Shown one piece after another: positions 26,584-35,996 of a stretch of 51,826 nucleotides of DNA. Position numbers and translations under genes: made by a program. Numbering within the stretch: position 1 is the stretch's first letter; every line of letters starts with the position of its first letter. Origin of the DNA: JAFMKE01 sp964655225 (GTDB taxonomy: Bacteria > Bacteroidota > Bacteroidia > Chitinophagales > UBA8649); the NCBI GenBank assembly GCA_964655225.1, contig CAZZMB010000012.1, forward strand, positions 1 through 51,826, read 5' to 3'. Below the pieces are notes generated by a model. The model was not told the DNA's origin. It made no database searches and saw only the letters and a program-made list of their open reading frames with translations.

Positions 26584-28321
26584 ACAATGTTTTATCTGCA
26601 ATTTTGTTAACTAATTTCTCATTACTATCGCTGAGTTCAAGAGCTTTTTTCCACTTTTCCAAAGCATTTTTTTCATCACCCAACTTAAACAATATGTCCC
26701 CTAGATGCTCCATAAGAGTAGCACTTGGGTTTTCCGATGCGTCAATTGCTTTCATTTGCCATTCTTTCGCATCCTTATATTTTTCTGATTTGTAAAGCAC
26801 CCAAGCATATGTATCCAAGAATGAACTATTGTTTGGTTCAATCTCATTGGCTAAAAAACTCAATTCTTGCGCCCTTTTTAAGTTCTCTCCACGAAGCGAT
26901 AGATAGTAACTGTAGTTATTGAGTACGTAAGCATTTCTTGGGTTTATATTTAAAGCTTTTTCAAAATGCCTGTCGCTTTCATCAAAGTTGTTCAATTCAT
27001 TGTACACATCTCCCAAGTTAGCGTATAATTGAGCTTTCAATTCTAAATTATCTCCAGCCATTTTCACTCCTCGAGAATATGCCTTTTCGGCTTGAGCGTA
27101 ATTGTTTCTTTGCTGATGCCCAAGACCATTAAAAAAGTAAACTAATCCTTGGTTGGGGAAAAAATCCTTCGCCAAATCAGTGTATTTAATCAAGGTATCA
27201 AAATTTTGTAAATCGCTATTTATGAAAAATATTTGTTGCCATACCGTGAAGATGTCTTGTTGATACTCCAATGATTGATAATAATAAGACAGGGCTTCTT
27301 CAGGACTATTATCCAAATTTCGCAAATCACCGGCTATGGCATATCCCTTCGCTTCTTTAGGGTGAGTTCGAATTAAAATATCCGCTAAATCAAATGCCTC
27401 TATGATTTGCTCTTTTCTTTGATCATAATATTGAATATAGTTATACAGTACTGAAACCTTTGCATCAATGGGTATGTCGGGGTTAGCAAAAGCCCTTTCT
27501 GAATATTCTATTGCCCTCTTCCTATCACCAATAGTTTTATAGTAATCGGCTAGTGAGGTTAATGCATACACATCATTTGGATTTATCTTTAAAATTCCTT
27601 CAAATGTTTCTACCGCATTTTCCGAATTCCCATTAATCAAATAATAATCCGCCAATTCATTTCTAAATTCGAGATCATCTGGAAACGTATCGATTAATTT
27701 CAATAGCGTGGCTTCAGCCTCCTCGTGCTTATTTAATCGAGCGTATATCTTGTGTTTTTGTAAAGACGCATCCGCCTGCACGCCGATAGCGGCTTCGATT
27801 TCATCGTAAACACTTATCGCTTGTTTGAGTTGGTCAGTCAAGATTAGATAATATGCCTCCTGAAAGTAAAAGTCATATTCTTGAGTATTATCAGTACGCA
27901 GAGCATGATAGATTTTCGCAACTTGCTCATATTCAAATTGAGAAGCTAATATATCCCCCAAAAATATTTGATACCATGTATTTTTAGGAGAAAGCTCAAG
28001 AGCCTTTTCCATATTCTTTTGAGCGCCACTATAGTCATCTGCTAGCTGCTGTATTTGAGCCAGTTCATAGAATGCAGCATCTAAGTTTGGATGAATTTTT
28101 ACTGCAGAACTAAACTGCTCATAAGCCTCGTCCAGATCTCCGATTAGTTTGGCTTTCTGTCCATCAAAAAACAAGCGTTCTGCTTTTAACAAAATGGCTT
28201 CGCTAATTACCATTTGTTCTTGGTTCTTATCCGCTTTTTTATTTTTACCTTTCTTTTGCGAGTAGCTCGTATTGATTTGTAAAAAACAAAGTGCAATAAG
28301 TATGTATTTTATTCTATTCAT
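26576..28321 (-). CDS. Exported tetratricopeptide repeat protein
   Basis: A 581-residue protein with a signal peptide (MNRIKYILIALCFLQINTSYSQ) and at least ten TPR units from about residue 45 to the end (for example AFYELAQIQQLADDYSGAQKNMEKALELSP and LKAQLYANLGDVYNELNNFDESDRHFEKAL). The start at 28321 is preferred because it gives a proper signal and an 8-nt overlap (ATGAATAG) with the upstream nucleotidyltransferase stop; 28324 is equally possible. It is probably a periplasmic scaffold in the same pathway as the flanking envelope genes. The function is unknown. Confidence 0.85.
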   Translation of the reverse strand: MNRIKYILIALCFLQINTSYSQKKGKNKKADKNQEQMVISEAILLKAERLFFDGQKAKLIGDLDEAYEQFSSAVKIHPNLDAAFYELAQIQQLADDYSGAQKNMEKALELSPKNTWYQIFLGDILASQFEYEQVAKIYHALRTDNTQEYDFYFQEAYYLILTDQLKQAISVYDEIEAAIGVQADASLQKHKIYARLNKHEEAEATLLKLIDTFPDDLEFRNELADYYLINGNSENAVETFEGILKINPNDVYALTSLADYYKTIGDRKRAIEYSERAFANPDIPIDAKVSVLYNYIQYYDQRKEQIIEAFDLADILIRTHPKEAKGYAIAGDLRNLDNSPEEALSYYYQSLEYQQDIFTVWQQIFFINSDLQNFDTLIKYTDLAKDFFPNQGLVYFFNGLGHQQRNNYAQAEKAYSRGVKMAGDNLELKAQLYANLGDVYNELNNFDESDRHFEKALNINPRNAYVLNNYSYYLSLRGENLKRAQELSFLANEIEPNNSSFLDTYAWVLYKSEKYKDAKEWQMKAIDASENPSATLMEHLGDILFKLGDEKNALEKWKKALELSDSNEKLVNKIADKTLYE

Positions 28322-29324
28322 CATTAAGCGTTGTATAATCTCCAAGGCTATAATCTCGAGCCTTTAAACTAAGCTCCACTTTATTCCCTATCATTGCCCT
28401 TTCCAATATAACGCCATTTATGCTTGTTTCAGTTTGAATTATAGAATTTTTAACAATACTATTTTTTATTATCGAGCCTTCTCCAACCGAAACGTGTGGT
28501 CCTATTATAGCATTTTCAATCACCACATTCTTCCCAATATAACAGGGTTCGATAATTTGTGTTTGTTTAAAATCCTTAGAATACAATAGTTCTTCATTCC
28601 CGTTTGCATGCTCTAATACCCGCTCATTAGTAAAAATACAAGCCGCTTTATTTCCACAATCCAACCATTCAGTTACTTCACCTGGAACAAACTTCGCTCC
28701 TTTCTTTTTTAAATTTTCTAATGCATTGGTTAACTGATACTCCCCTTTTTCCCTAATGTCATTATCCAAAAGATATTTAATTTCACTTTTCAATGCCTCT
28801 CCATCCTTGAAATAATAAATTCCAATAATCGCTAAGTCTGAAACAAACTCCTGTGGTTTTTCGATGAAATCAGTGATAACATTATCGCCATTCAGCTTCA
28901 CTACACCAAAAGCCTTAGGGTCATCTACTCTATTTACCCATATCACTCCATCCTTAGAAGCGTCGATTTTAAAGTCGGTACGAAAAAGTGTATCAGCAAA
29001 GGCAACAATCACATTGCCATCTAGGCTTTCCTTTGCACAATAAATGGCATGGGCTGTTCCTTCCGGACTCTCTTGATAAGAGATAATACATGTTGTATTT
29101 AAGGCTCGAGCTACCTCTCGTAATTTATCTTCGGTGGCTTGCCCAAATTCTTTTCTGATAATAAAATTGATTTCCTCAATAGAACCCTCCACTGATTCAA
29201 CCAAGCCTTCCACCAATCTTTGTACGATAGGTTTACCCGCTATTGGAACCATTGGTTTTGGAATTGTTAAGGTATGAGGTCTTAATCTGGACCCCCAACC
29301 TGCCATAGGTATTATAATTTTCAT
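28314..29324 (-). CDS. Sugar-1-phosphate nucleotidyltransferase with left-handed beta-helix
   Basis: A 336-residue nucleotidyltransferase. It opens with the signature GWGSRLRPHTLTIPKPMVPI (G-x-G-x-R-L plus PKPM). The N-terminal domain is followed by a hexapeptide-repeat tail (about 255-320, IGKNVVIENAIIGPHVSVGEGS), so it may also bind effectors or be trimeric. The substrate sugar cannot be assigned; glucose-1-P and mannose-1-P are possible. It lies 29 nt after the flippase and is coupled to the TPR gene. Confidence 0.9.
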   Translation of the reverse strand: MKIIIPMAGWGSRLRPHTLTIPKPMVPIAGKPIVQRLVEGLVESVEGSIEEINFIIRKEFGQATEDKLREVARALNTTCIISYQESPEGTAHAIYCAKESLDGNVIVAFADTLFRTDFKIDASKDGVIWVNRVDDPKAFGVVKLNGDNVITDFIEKPQEFVSDLAIIGIYYFKDGEALKSEIKYLLDNDIREKGEYQLTNALENLKKKGAKFVPGEVTEWLDCGNKAACIFTNERVLEHANGNEELLYSKDFKQTQIIEPCYIGKNVVIENAIIGPHVSVGEGSIIKNSIVKNSIIQTETSINGVILERAMIGNKVELSLKARDYSLGDYTTLNDE

Positions 29325-29353
29325 AGTTCTGTTTTTTCGACTTCAAATATAAT

Positions 29354-30835
29354 TTATTTATGCAGCTGTCTTTGTTTAAGCAGTGGATTAACATCTTTTA
29401 CTAAAGCAATAACAATAAAACATATTAAAAGCGCATTTTTCCAAATAAGCTGCAAAGTAAATGATTCAGGAACGATGTATTTAGATAAGGCAAGAAAGCC
29501 TAAGCCAATGCATAAGTAAAAGAATACTAAACCCAGATCATAAGGCACTGGATAATACTTTTTTCCCCATTGCCAAGAAATAATGGTCATCACCAAGTAA
29601 CTTGCTAATGTAGCCCAAGCACTTGCCCAATAACCATGAGAAGGAATGAAAATTACATTGATTAGAATTGTCACACCGGCACCCACAATTGAAATCACCA
29701 TAGCATAATGCGTTTTGTCACCCAACTTATACCAAACCGATAAATTATAAAATATTCCTAAAAATAAATAGGCCATCAATAAGATGGGTACAATATCTTT
29801 AGCCCCTCTATACCCTTCCTCGATAATCAGGATTATCCAATCGAGATTGAAGGAGACCGCCAAGAAGATTATCATCCCCATAATTACAAACAAGGACATG
29901 GCTTTGGCTACAGTGGGTAGTGCATCTTTATCTTTTGCTTGACCAAAAAAGAAAGGTTCTGCTCCCATTCGATAGGCTTGCACCACCAAACTCATAAATA
30001 TGGCCAGTTTATAAACCGCTCCATATATGCCAACTTGAGCATTCCGCTCCATTAAAGATTCCTGAGGCAACAAATACTTCAAGAGTATCCTATCGATAGT
30101 TTCATTAACAATACCGGCAAGGCCAACCACAATTAATGGCAAACCATATCGCAGCATATCCGTCCAGGTCTTCTTACAAAACTCAAACTTCGTTCGAATA
30201 AAATCAGGAACAAAAATCAAAAAGGTAAGCGCACTCGCAGCAAGATTAGCTGTGAAAACATACAACAAGGCATGCTCATTTTGCAAAGGCAAGCCGAAAA
30301 GTTTGGGATTTCCTTTTAACAAGGGGAACAACAAGAAGAAGTTTAAGCCAACCGTAATCAAGACATTGATTAGTTTAATCTTCACATATTGCAATGGCTT
30401 ACCCTCCAAGCGTAACTTGGCAAACGGGATATTACTCAAGGTATCAAAGCCAATAATAAATGCAAGGATGACCACAATGTGTGATAAATTGGGGTACAAT
30501 AATACACGAGCTATATTTTGAGAAAATAAACTAATCAGCATGACGAAAAAACCTGTAGTTAATAGCAAGGATAACATAGCCGTGCTAAATATCTTTTGGT
30601 GATTCTCTTTATCTTTAGAAGCATACCTAAAGAATGCCGTCTCCATGCCATACATGAGCAGAACATTAACAAAAGCAACGTATGCGTATAGCTCAACTAT
30701 TATACCCATGTCACTTTGATTCTCGCCAAAGACATAGGTGTGAAAAGGATTTATCAACCAGTTCAATGAACGCACGAGGATTGTGCTAATTCCGTATATG
30801 GCCGTCTGGCCAGCTAAACGTTTAAGTTTACTCAA
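29354..30835 (-). CDS. Polysaccharide/lipid-linked oligosaccharide flippase
   Basis: A 493-residue MATE/MOP-superfamily exporter with about 14 predicted membrane helices across its whole length, opening MSKLKRLAGQTAIYG. It starts with TTG at 30835, as no ATG fits this N-terminus. It probably flips a lipid-linked sugar across the inner membrane. Its neighbours (nucleotidyltransferase, TPR and lipoproteins) fit an envelope polysaccharide pathway. A dUTPase gene, which I recall lying between the flippase and the nucleotidyltransferase in many Flavobacteriia, is absent here (29-nt gap). Confidence 0.88.
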   Translation of the reverse strand: MSKLKRLAGQTAIYGISTILVRSLNWLINPFHTYVFGENQSDMGIIVELYAYVAFVNVLLMYGMETAFFRYASKDKENHQKIFSTAMLSLLLTTGFFVMLISLFSQNIARVLLYPNLSHIVVILAFIIGFDTLSNIPFAKLRLEGKPLQYVKIKLINVLITVGLNFFLLFPLLKGNPKLFGLPLQNEHALLYVFTANLAASALTFLIFVPDFIRTKFEFCKKTWTDMLRYGLPLIVVGLAGIVNETIDRILLKYLLPQESLMERNAQVGIYGAVYKLAIFMSLVVQAYRMGAEPFFFGQAKDKDALPTVAKAMSLFVIMGMIIFLAVSFNLDWIILIIEEGYRGAKDIVPILLMAYLFLGIFYNLSVWYKLGDKTHYAMVISIVGAGVTILINVIFIPSHGYWASAWATLASYLVMTIISWQWGKKYYPVPYDLGLVFFYLCIGLGFLALSKYIVPESFTLQLIWKNALLICFIVIALVKDVNPLLKQRQLHK

Positions 30836-30890
30836 GCTTTTTATACAATTATCTTTAACTCATCACGCTTTTCTAAAACGCGTTACTTAC

Positions 30891-30898
30891 CAAAGGTA
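30891..30898 (-). promoter_or_regulatory. Candidate -7 element for the flippase-led operon
   Basis: TACCTTTG on the minus strand is an exact TAnnTTTG match, 55 nt upstream of the TTG start at 30835. A -33 TTG is not apparent. Confidence 0.45.
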
Positions 30899-30955
30899 AA
30901 CGAAAGTGTTGGTAGAAATTAGGCTGAAGAGCTATTTTAGTACACATCAAAGTAG

Positions 30956-30963
30956 TAAGTTTG
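30956..30963 (+). promoter_or_regulatory. Candidate -7 element for rnhB
   Basis: TAAGTTTG matches TAnnTTTG exactly and ends 20 nt before the ATG at 30984. It is in a divergent spacer shared with the flippase operon. Confidence 0.45.
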
Positions 30964-30983
30964 CTAAGAATGTACACTAAAAG

Positions 30984-31607
30984 ATGCACATGTTAGCCCC
31001 TTTTTTACTTGAAGACAAAATTGAAGCCGGTTGTGATGAAGCAGGAAGGGGCTGTTTAGCGGGGCCTGTAGTTGCTGCGGCGGTGATTCTCCCAAAAGAC
31101 TTTAGTCATCCATTACTGAATGATTCGAAGCAAATCAATAAGAAAAATAGAGCACTTCTGAAGGAAGTAGTTGAGCGTGAGGCTTTGGATTATGCTGTCG
31201 CTTTTGTTGACCATAATAAGATTGATGAAATCAATATTTTAAAGGCATCCATTCTAGCCATGCATTTGGCATTAGACCAATTAAAATCTTCTTTTGGTCA
31301 CATTATTGTAGATGGAAATCGTTTCTACAAATACCAGAATATTCCACATCAAACCATTGTAAAAGGCGATGGTAAATTTGCATCTATTGCTGCTGCAAGT
31401 ATTTTGGCAAAGACATACCGAGATAAGTTTATGCTCAATGCTCATCAAAAATTTCCGCATTACGGCTGGGATAAAAACATGGCCTATGCTACGAAAATAC
31501 ATCGAGCTGCGATAGCTGAATTTGGGCCATGTGAGTTGCACCGAAGGTCTTTCAAGCTACTTCCCGATCGAAGTAATTTAAGTTTGTTTGAAGACTTAGA
31601 CGATTAA
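30984..31607 (+). CDS. rnhB: Ribonuclease HII
   Basis: A 207-residue RNase H2 that removes ribonucleotides and RNA primers from DNA. The active-site carboxylates are seen in CDEAGRG (Asp-Glu) and in IIVDGNRF, with the KGDGKFASIAAASILAKTYRD block typical of RNase HII. The length is usual. The first ATG at 30984 is used; the second, two codons later, is equally possible. Confidence 0.96.
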   Translation: MHMLAPFLLEDKIEAGCDEAGRGCLAGPVVAAAVILPKDFSHPLLNDSKQINKKNRALLKEVVEREALDYAVAFVDHNKIDEINILKASILAMHLALDQLKSSFGHIIVDGNRFYKYQNIPHQTIVKGDGKFASIAAASILAKTYRDKFMLNAHQKFPHYGWDKNMAYATKIHRAAIAEFGPCELHRRSFKLLPDRSNLSLFEDLDD

Positions 31608-31646
31608 ATACTGAAAGTTTGGACAAGACCGGCTGATCACCACCCA

Positions 31647-34600
31647 CTAAACATCTTCTTGTTGTTGTTCCAACTCACCTGCACACCAAGTGCAATCCTC
31701 TTTGCCACATCCTGTAAAATCTAACGCTTTTATCTTCTGATAAGTGCTTACAATTTGATTCTGGACGAATTCTACATCTTGCGGACTTATCACAATTTTC
31801 TCTTTATGGAATTTGCCAGTATTAGGTTCAGGCTCTACAAAGTCAAACTCTGTTCTTTCTAAACTCCAATTTCGTTGATCTATGCTTGTACTATTTTGAA
31901 TCAAAATTTTATAAAATACAGCTTGACGCCAATAGTTGCCCCCAAATTCATCTTCAAAACTAGGTTCCTTTCCGGGCTTTAATTCTTCTTTGGGTCCTCT
32001 TAAACTTGGCTTCTTTTCTTTTCTAAAAATCCCAGTCTTATAATCCACTAAGACAACATTGTTCTTATCAAACTCTAGCTTATCAATCTTGCCAGTTAAG
32101 TTGATATCCTTATAAACCGCCACCATTTTCTTTTCAAAGTTCACTTCTTTACTCCAAGAATTTATATACTCCTTATAATAAGCTGGAAAAAAATTCTCTA
32201 TATAATTTAATCGCTGCTTGTATTGCTTTTTCGTAAAGCTATCCTGCTGTTTATACATTTGCTTTTTACCTATCTCTACAAACTCTGTAACACAAGGAAA
32301 GACATCATCGCTTGCTTTCATTTGCTTAAACAACAACTCAATCGAGTCATGCACTGCACTACCAAATGCCATATGCTCATTCTTAGCCTGCGGGATTTGA
32401 ATAAAATTATGATAATAGAATTGTAAAGGACATTTCAAATAATTATTGAGATGGGTAACACTCATGGTGTATTTTTCCAAGCGTTTTTTAAGCATATTTT
32501 CCTCTATCAATTTCGGAGAGATTTTCTCTTGCATCAATTGGAGAATGTTAAACTCGAATATTTCCTCATCGTTCAATTGCTTTTCCTCAATGAGCAAATC
32601 AGTGTTCTCCTGAATCTCTGTCACCAAAGTTGAAGCTAGTAATTCCTTGCCATTCAGGTCATGATCAAAATAACTAATCTGAAGATGTTGCTTAGCTCTA
32701 GTGATAGCAACAAAAAATAAGCGCCTAAGGTCCTCATGTCTAGATTCATCTGAAACATGCTCAAACAATCCTTCTGGAAGCTTGAATCCTCTGTTATTAA
32801 TTTTTCGCTTCTCCCATAAGCTACTGCCGCATCCAATCAAAAATACATATTCGTACTCCAGTCCTTTTGCACTATGCACAGTAGTCATTTGAACCGCTTC
32901 TTCGGCATAAGATGACTTGACAAAAGGGATAGAAATTTTATACTTTCTTAATTGGTCAATTCCCTCTAACAATTCAGCCACACTCAAATTTGGCTTTTTC
33001 TGATTTTCTTGTTTTATGTAGTCAAAAATCGTTTTTAACTCTTGTAAAAGCCAGACTTTTTCTCGATGTTGTTTGATATAATCTAATACTTTAAGGTCAT
33101 CCAAGATTGTTTGGAATAACAACTGAACGGGCTTCTCCTGTAAATCCTTTTGCCATTTATTGGTCAATGCTGCGACCTCCTTAATATTTTGAACGCTTTG
33201 TTCGTCAAATATCTTTTCTAATTTCATGAGGGCTTCTCGCCATGTTGTCTTTGGATTGCTGTACCGACTTTCCCTTAGCTCAAAACTCAACCTTGATACT
33301 TGTAGTGCTTGAATGTTGAAGAAGGGATAATTAAGGATGTTAAACAACAAGTCTTCTCGACTATGAGCTATTCTACTTTCGTCCACAATATATCTAAAGA
33401 CATCTAATAGATTGTTGGTCAAGCGTTCGTCCAATACGTTGATGACTTTCTTTGTATGAACAGGGATGTTTTTCTGGTTTAAGCATTGCTGTAACTCCTC
33501 AGCTTGTTTATGCTGGTGGTACAACACACCTATCTCATGCAAATCAACTCCCTTTGCCTTTAGTTCGATGATTTGATTGGCCACATCTGCTATTTCATGG
33601 CTAGGATTTGGGTAAATTCTCAATCGAGGTTTGATCGTATTATTTTGAGCCACATCGGCAGATGCATCCAAATTCTTATCCAATTCTAGCTTCTTTAATT
33701 GATGAACTAGACGCTCCTCATTGTACTCAATACTTTCTGCAGAGAGCTGTAATATTTCTTTGGTGGAGCGATAATTCTGTTTCAATACGATTATTCTTTC
33801 CTTTTGCTCTTCTATAGGCAAACCTGCCAAAGTATTCTGATGAAAATGAACGATATTATCCAGATTAGCACCTTGAAATCTATAGATACTCTGATCATCA
33901 TCGCCTACTACGAATACGTTTGGTTTCTCCCAAAATGAATACAACAATCGTAAGATTTCATTTTGAGCACCATTAGTATCTTGATACTCGTCCACTAAAA
34001 AATATTGAAATTGTTCTTGGTAACGACTAAGTAACCATTCATTTTGCTGAAAAGACTGCATGACATCTAAAATCATATCATCGTAGTCATAGCGATTAGC
34101 CTCTTGCTTTAGTTTTTGATAAGTCTCAAATAACTTAGCGGCAGCATTTGTACTTGAATATTTTTTAACTTCCTCGTCAATTTGCTTCTGTTTCAAATCG
34201 CCTTTTTTGTAGGAACCATCTTTTCTGCTGTTTTGATATATATACTCCTTCTTCTCTGGTAAACTAGCAATATATTTCTCGATATGTTTTTCAATTATTT
34301 CAGCAGTAAAGTTCTCTCGTTTCATCGTCGAAAAGAGCCCTTTAAGCCTTTTTACATCATAGTATATGTCTCCTCTCCATCGTTTTAAAACATTATCTTT
34401 CTTCAATCCATCAATCAGCTTCTCGAGCAACTCAATTTCCTCAATATCCGATATCGGTTCCATTTCACCAAAGCCGAACATTTCCGGATTATCCTGAATA
34501 ACTTTATTACAAAAACTATGGAAAGTATGAATATTAATCTTGTAAGCTTCTGCTCCAATGAATTTAATCAATCGCTTTCGCATGGCCGTAACTCCCGCGT

Positions 34601-34805
34601 CTGTATAGGTAAGACACAAAATATTTTCCGAAAAGGCAAGGCCCTTATCTAGAATATTTCCTATTCTTGCCGCTAGAATTTGAGTTTTCCCCGTTCCTGG
34701 ACCAGCCACAACTAAAACAGGACCTTCTGTAGTTTCTACTGCTTTTTTTTGTGCAGGGTTTAATTGATTGTATTCGTCGGTGAAGCTAAATGTTGCAGAA
34801 TGCAT
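31647..34805 (-). CDS. UvrD/PcrA-like helicase fused to PD-(D/E)XK nuclease with Fe-S-type Cys motif
   Basis: A 1052-residue superfamily 1 helicase-nuclease. Walker A is GPGTGKT (residues 35-41). VDEYQDTN (Walker B), VGDDDQSIYRFQGA and VHSAKGLEYEYVFL are the later helicase motifs. From about residue 790 comes a PD-(D/E)XK nuclease with FGSAVHDSIE, GKIDKLEF, LVDYKTG and YWRQAVFY intact. Cys in YLKCPLQFYY and a C-terminal CGKEDCTWC cluster give four Cys, as in AddB-type 4Fe-4S nucleases. It resembles AddB-like or RecB-family proteins, probably used in double-strand end resection or repair. It has no AddA partner in the window. Confidence 0.88.
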   Translation of the reverse strand: MHSATFSFTDEYNQLNPAQKKAVETTEGPVLVVAGPGTGKTQILAARIGNILDKGLAFSENILCLTYTDAGVTAMRKRLIKFIGAEAYKINIHTFHSFCNKVIQDNPEMFGFGEMEPISDIEEIELLEKLIDGLKKDNVLKRWRGDIYYDVKRLKGLFSTMKRENFTAEIIEKHIEKYIASLPEKKEYIYQNSRKDGSYKKGDLKQKQIDEEVKKYSSTNAAAKLFETYQKLKQEANRYDYDDMILDVMQSFQQNEWLLSRYQEQFQYFLVDEYQDTNGAQNEILRLLYSFWEKPNVFVVGDDDQSIYRFQGANLDNIVHFHQNTLAGLPIEEQKERIIVLKQNYRSTKEILQLSAESIEYNEERLVHQLKKLELDKNLDASADVAQNNTIKPRLRIYPNPSHEIADVANQIIELKAKGVDLHEIGVLYHQHKQAEELQQCLNQKNIPVHTKKVINVLDERLTNNLLDVFRYIVDESRIAHSREDLLFNILNYPFFNIQALQVSRLSFELRESRYSNPKTTWREALMKLEKIFDEQSVQNIKEVAALTNKWQKDLQEKPVQLLFQTILDDLKVLDYIKQHREKVWLLQELKTIFDYIKQENQKKPNLSVAELLEGIDQLRKYKISIPFVKSSYAEEAVQMTTVHSAKGLEYEYVFLIGCGSSLWEKRKINNRGFKLPEGLFEHVSDESRHEDLRRLFFVAITRAKQHLQISYFDHDLNGKELLASTLVTEIQENTDLLIEEKQLNDEEIFEFNILQLMQEKISPKLIEENMLKKRLEKYTMSVTHLNNYLKCPLQFYYHNFIQIPQAKNEHMAFGSAVHDSIELLFKQMKASDDVFPCVTEFVEIGKKQMYKQQDSFTKKQYKQRLNYIENFFPAYYKEYINSWSKEVNFEKKMVAVYKDINLTGKIDKLEFDKNNVVLVDYKTGIFRKEKKPSLRGPKEELKPGKEPSFEDEFGGNYWRQAVFYKILIQNSTSIDQRNWSLERTEFDFVEPEPNTGKFHKEKIVISPQDVEFVQNQIVSTYQKIKALDFTGCGKEDCTWCAGELEQQQEDV

Positions 34806-34821
34806 AATTGATTTTTAGAAG

Positions 34822-34829
34822 CAAATTTA
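34822..34829 (-). promoter_or_regulatory. Candidate -7 element for the helicase-nuclease gene
   Basis: TAAATTTG on the minus strand matches TAnnTTTG exactly and ends 16 nt before the ATG at 34805. No -33 TTG at normal spacing. Confidence 0.35.
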
Positions 34830-34838
34830 AATGGGCTA

Positions 34839-34884
34839 AACGCAAAGTATATGCGCTTCTTGTAAAAATAGAATATTTTGCGTT
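34839..34884 (-). terminator. Possible hairpin after the MbnH-like gene
   Basis: AACGCAAA (34839-34846) and TTTGCGTT (34877-34884) form an 8-bp inverted repeat with a 30-nt loop, downstream of the MbnH stop. The T-tract is weak and the loop long, so termination is uncertain. Confidence 0.25.
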
Positions 34885-34917
34885 AATTCCAACTAGCCGC
34901 ATACCTCTTGACTATGC

Positions 34918-35982
34918 CTAGAAGGGGCTTTGATAATCCTCGTTACTGATAAAAGTCGGATCATCTAAAGTAAGTAAGAAAGCCTTCAATGCTGCTTTTT
35001 CTTGAGCATTTAACTGAACACCCCCTTGCAAAGCTTGCTTCATTAGTGGGTCAATGTTTGGTGTAGCATGAACGCCCTCACTATAAAAATCAATCACCTC
35101 GTCCAGCGTAGTCAAACGTCCATCGTGCATATAAGGTGCAGTGTATGATAAGTTTCTTAGTGGGGGCGCTTTCATTTTCCCAATATCAGTTGATACCCCA
35201 TTAAAACCTCCCAAACCTTGATCATCATATGCCGCAATTGCATTAACATTCTGAAGACCATTATCATGAAAATCATTATCTGTCATAAACGGATAAACCC
35301 CGTGGCAATGGAAGCAATCCCCTCTTTCAGTAGTAAACACCAAATCAAATCCTTCTTGTTCAAGTGGAGTAAGCGTTGCTTGCCCCCTGACACTTAAATC
35401 ATATTTAGAATCTTTTGATATCAAGGTTCTTACAAAGCTCGATATCGCTTTCACCACATTTGTTTGATCAACCTTTGCATCTTTAAATGCTTTGGCAAAT
35501 TCTAACTCGTAAGTATCATCCGCTTGAATATCAAGTAAGGTAGTCTCCCATTCTGGATGCTGTTCATTATTTATAGCATCATTAATAGCGTCTTCAAGCG
35601 TCATAGCTCTTCCATCCCAGAAAAACCCCTTATCCGTCCAAGCTAAGTTAAAAAGAGGAGAAGAGTTTCTTATTGTAGGAGCACCGATATCATTGATTGA
35701 AAAAACCAAGCCGTTGTCTGTGAATCCATTAGATATGTTATGGCAAGTGCCACAACTCATAGTCTTTGTTTTGGAAATCTGTTGATCATAAAAAAGCTTC
35801 CTACCCAACTTCACCTTCGAAAGGGTAGTTGTATTATCTGCAGGGTCCTCTACATCGGGAAAACGATACACCTCCTGAAAAACAAAAGGGGTGTTATCAA
35901 ACTCCTGATTATGTATGATATCTTCTGTGCACCCACTAAAAACAAAGATTAGAAGGAAAATACAAAATGATGCAAATTTGAT
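34918..35982 (-). CDS. MbnH-type di-heme cytochrome c peroxidase-like lipoprotein
   Basis: A di-heme protein of the cytochrome c peroxidase/MbnH family, with two c-type heme motifs: SCGTCH near the N-terminal third and DCFHCH in the second half, plus RFPDVEDP and GKMKAPPLRNLSYTAPYMHDG, the family's conserved blocks. The shortest ATG/GTG/TTG start is GTG at 35871, but the reading frame stays open upstream and spells a lipoprotein signal ending FSGC. The best start is an ATC at 35982, giving MKFASFCIFLLIFVFSGC. An ATT at 35997, overlapping the stop of the MbnP gene as TAATT, is the alternative. Family knowledge: MbnH oxidises a Trp of MbnP. The two lie next to each other here. Confidence 0.85.
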   Translation of the reverse strand: MKFASFCIFLLIFVFSGCTEDIIHNQEFDNTPFVFQEVYRFPDVEDPADNTTTLSKVKLGRKLFYDQQISKTKTMSCGTCHNISNGFTDNGLVFSINDIGAPTIRNSSPLFNLAWTDKGFFWDGRAMTLEDAINDAINNEQHPEWETTLLDIQADDTYELEFAKAFKDAKVDQTNVVKAISSFVRTLISKDSKYDLSVRGQATLTPLEQEGFDLVFTTERGDCFHCHGVYPFMTDNDFHDNGLQNVNAIAAYDDQGLGGFNGVSTDIGKMKAPPLRNLSYTAPYMHDGRLTTLDEVIDFYSEGVHATPNIDPLMKQALQGGVQLNAQEKAALKAFLLTLDDPTFISNEDYQSPF

Positions 35983-35996
35983 TAAGGAATGTAAAA

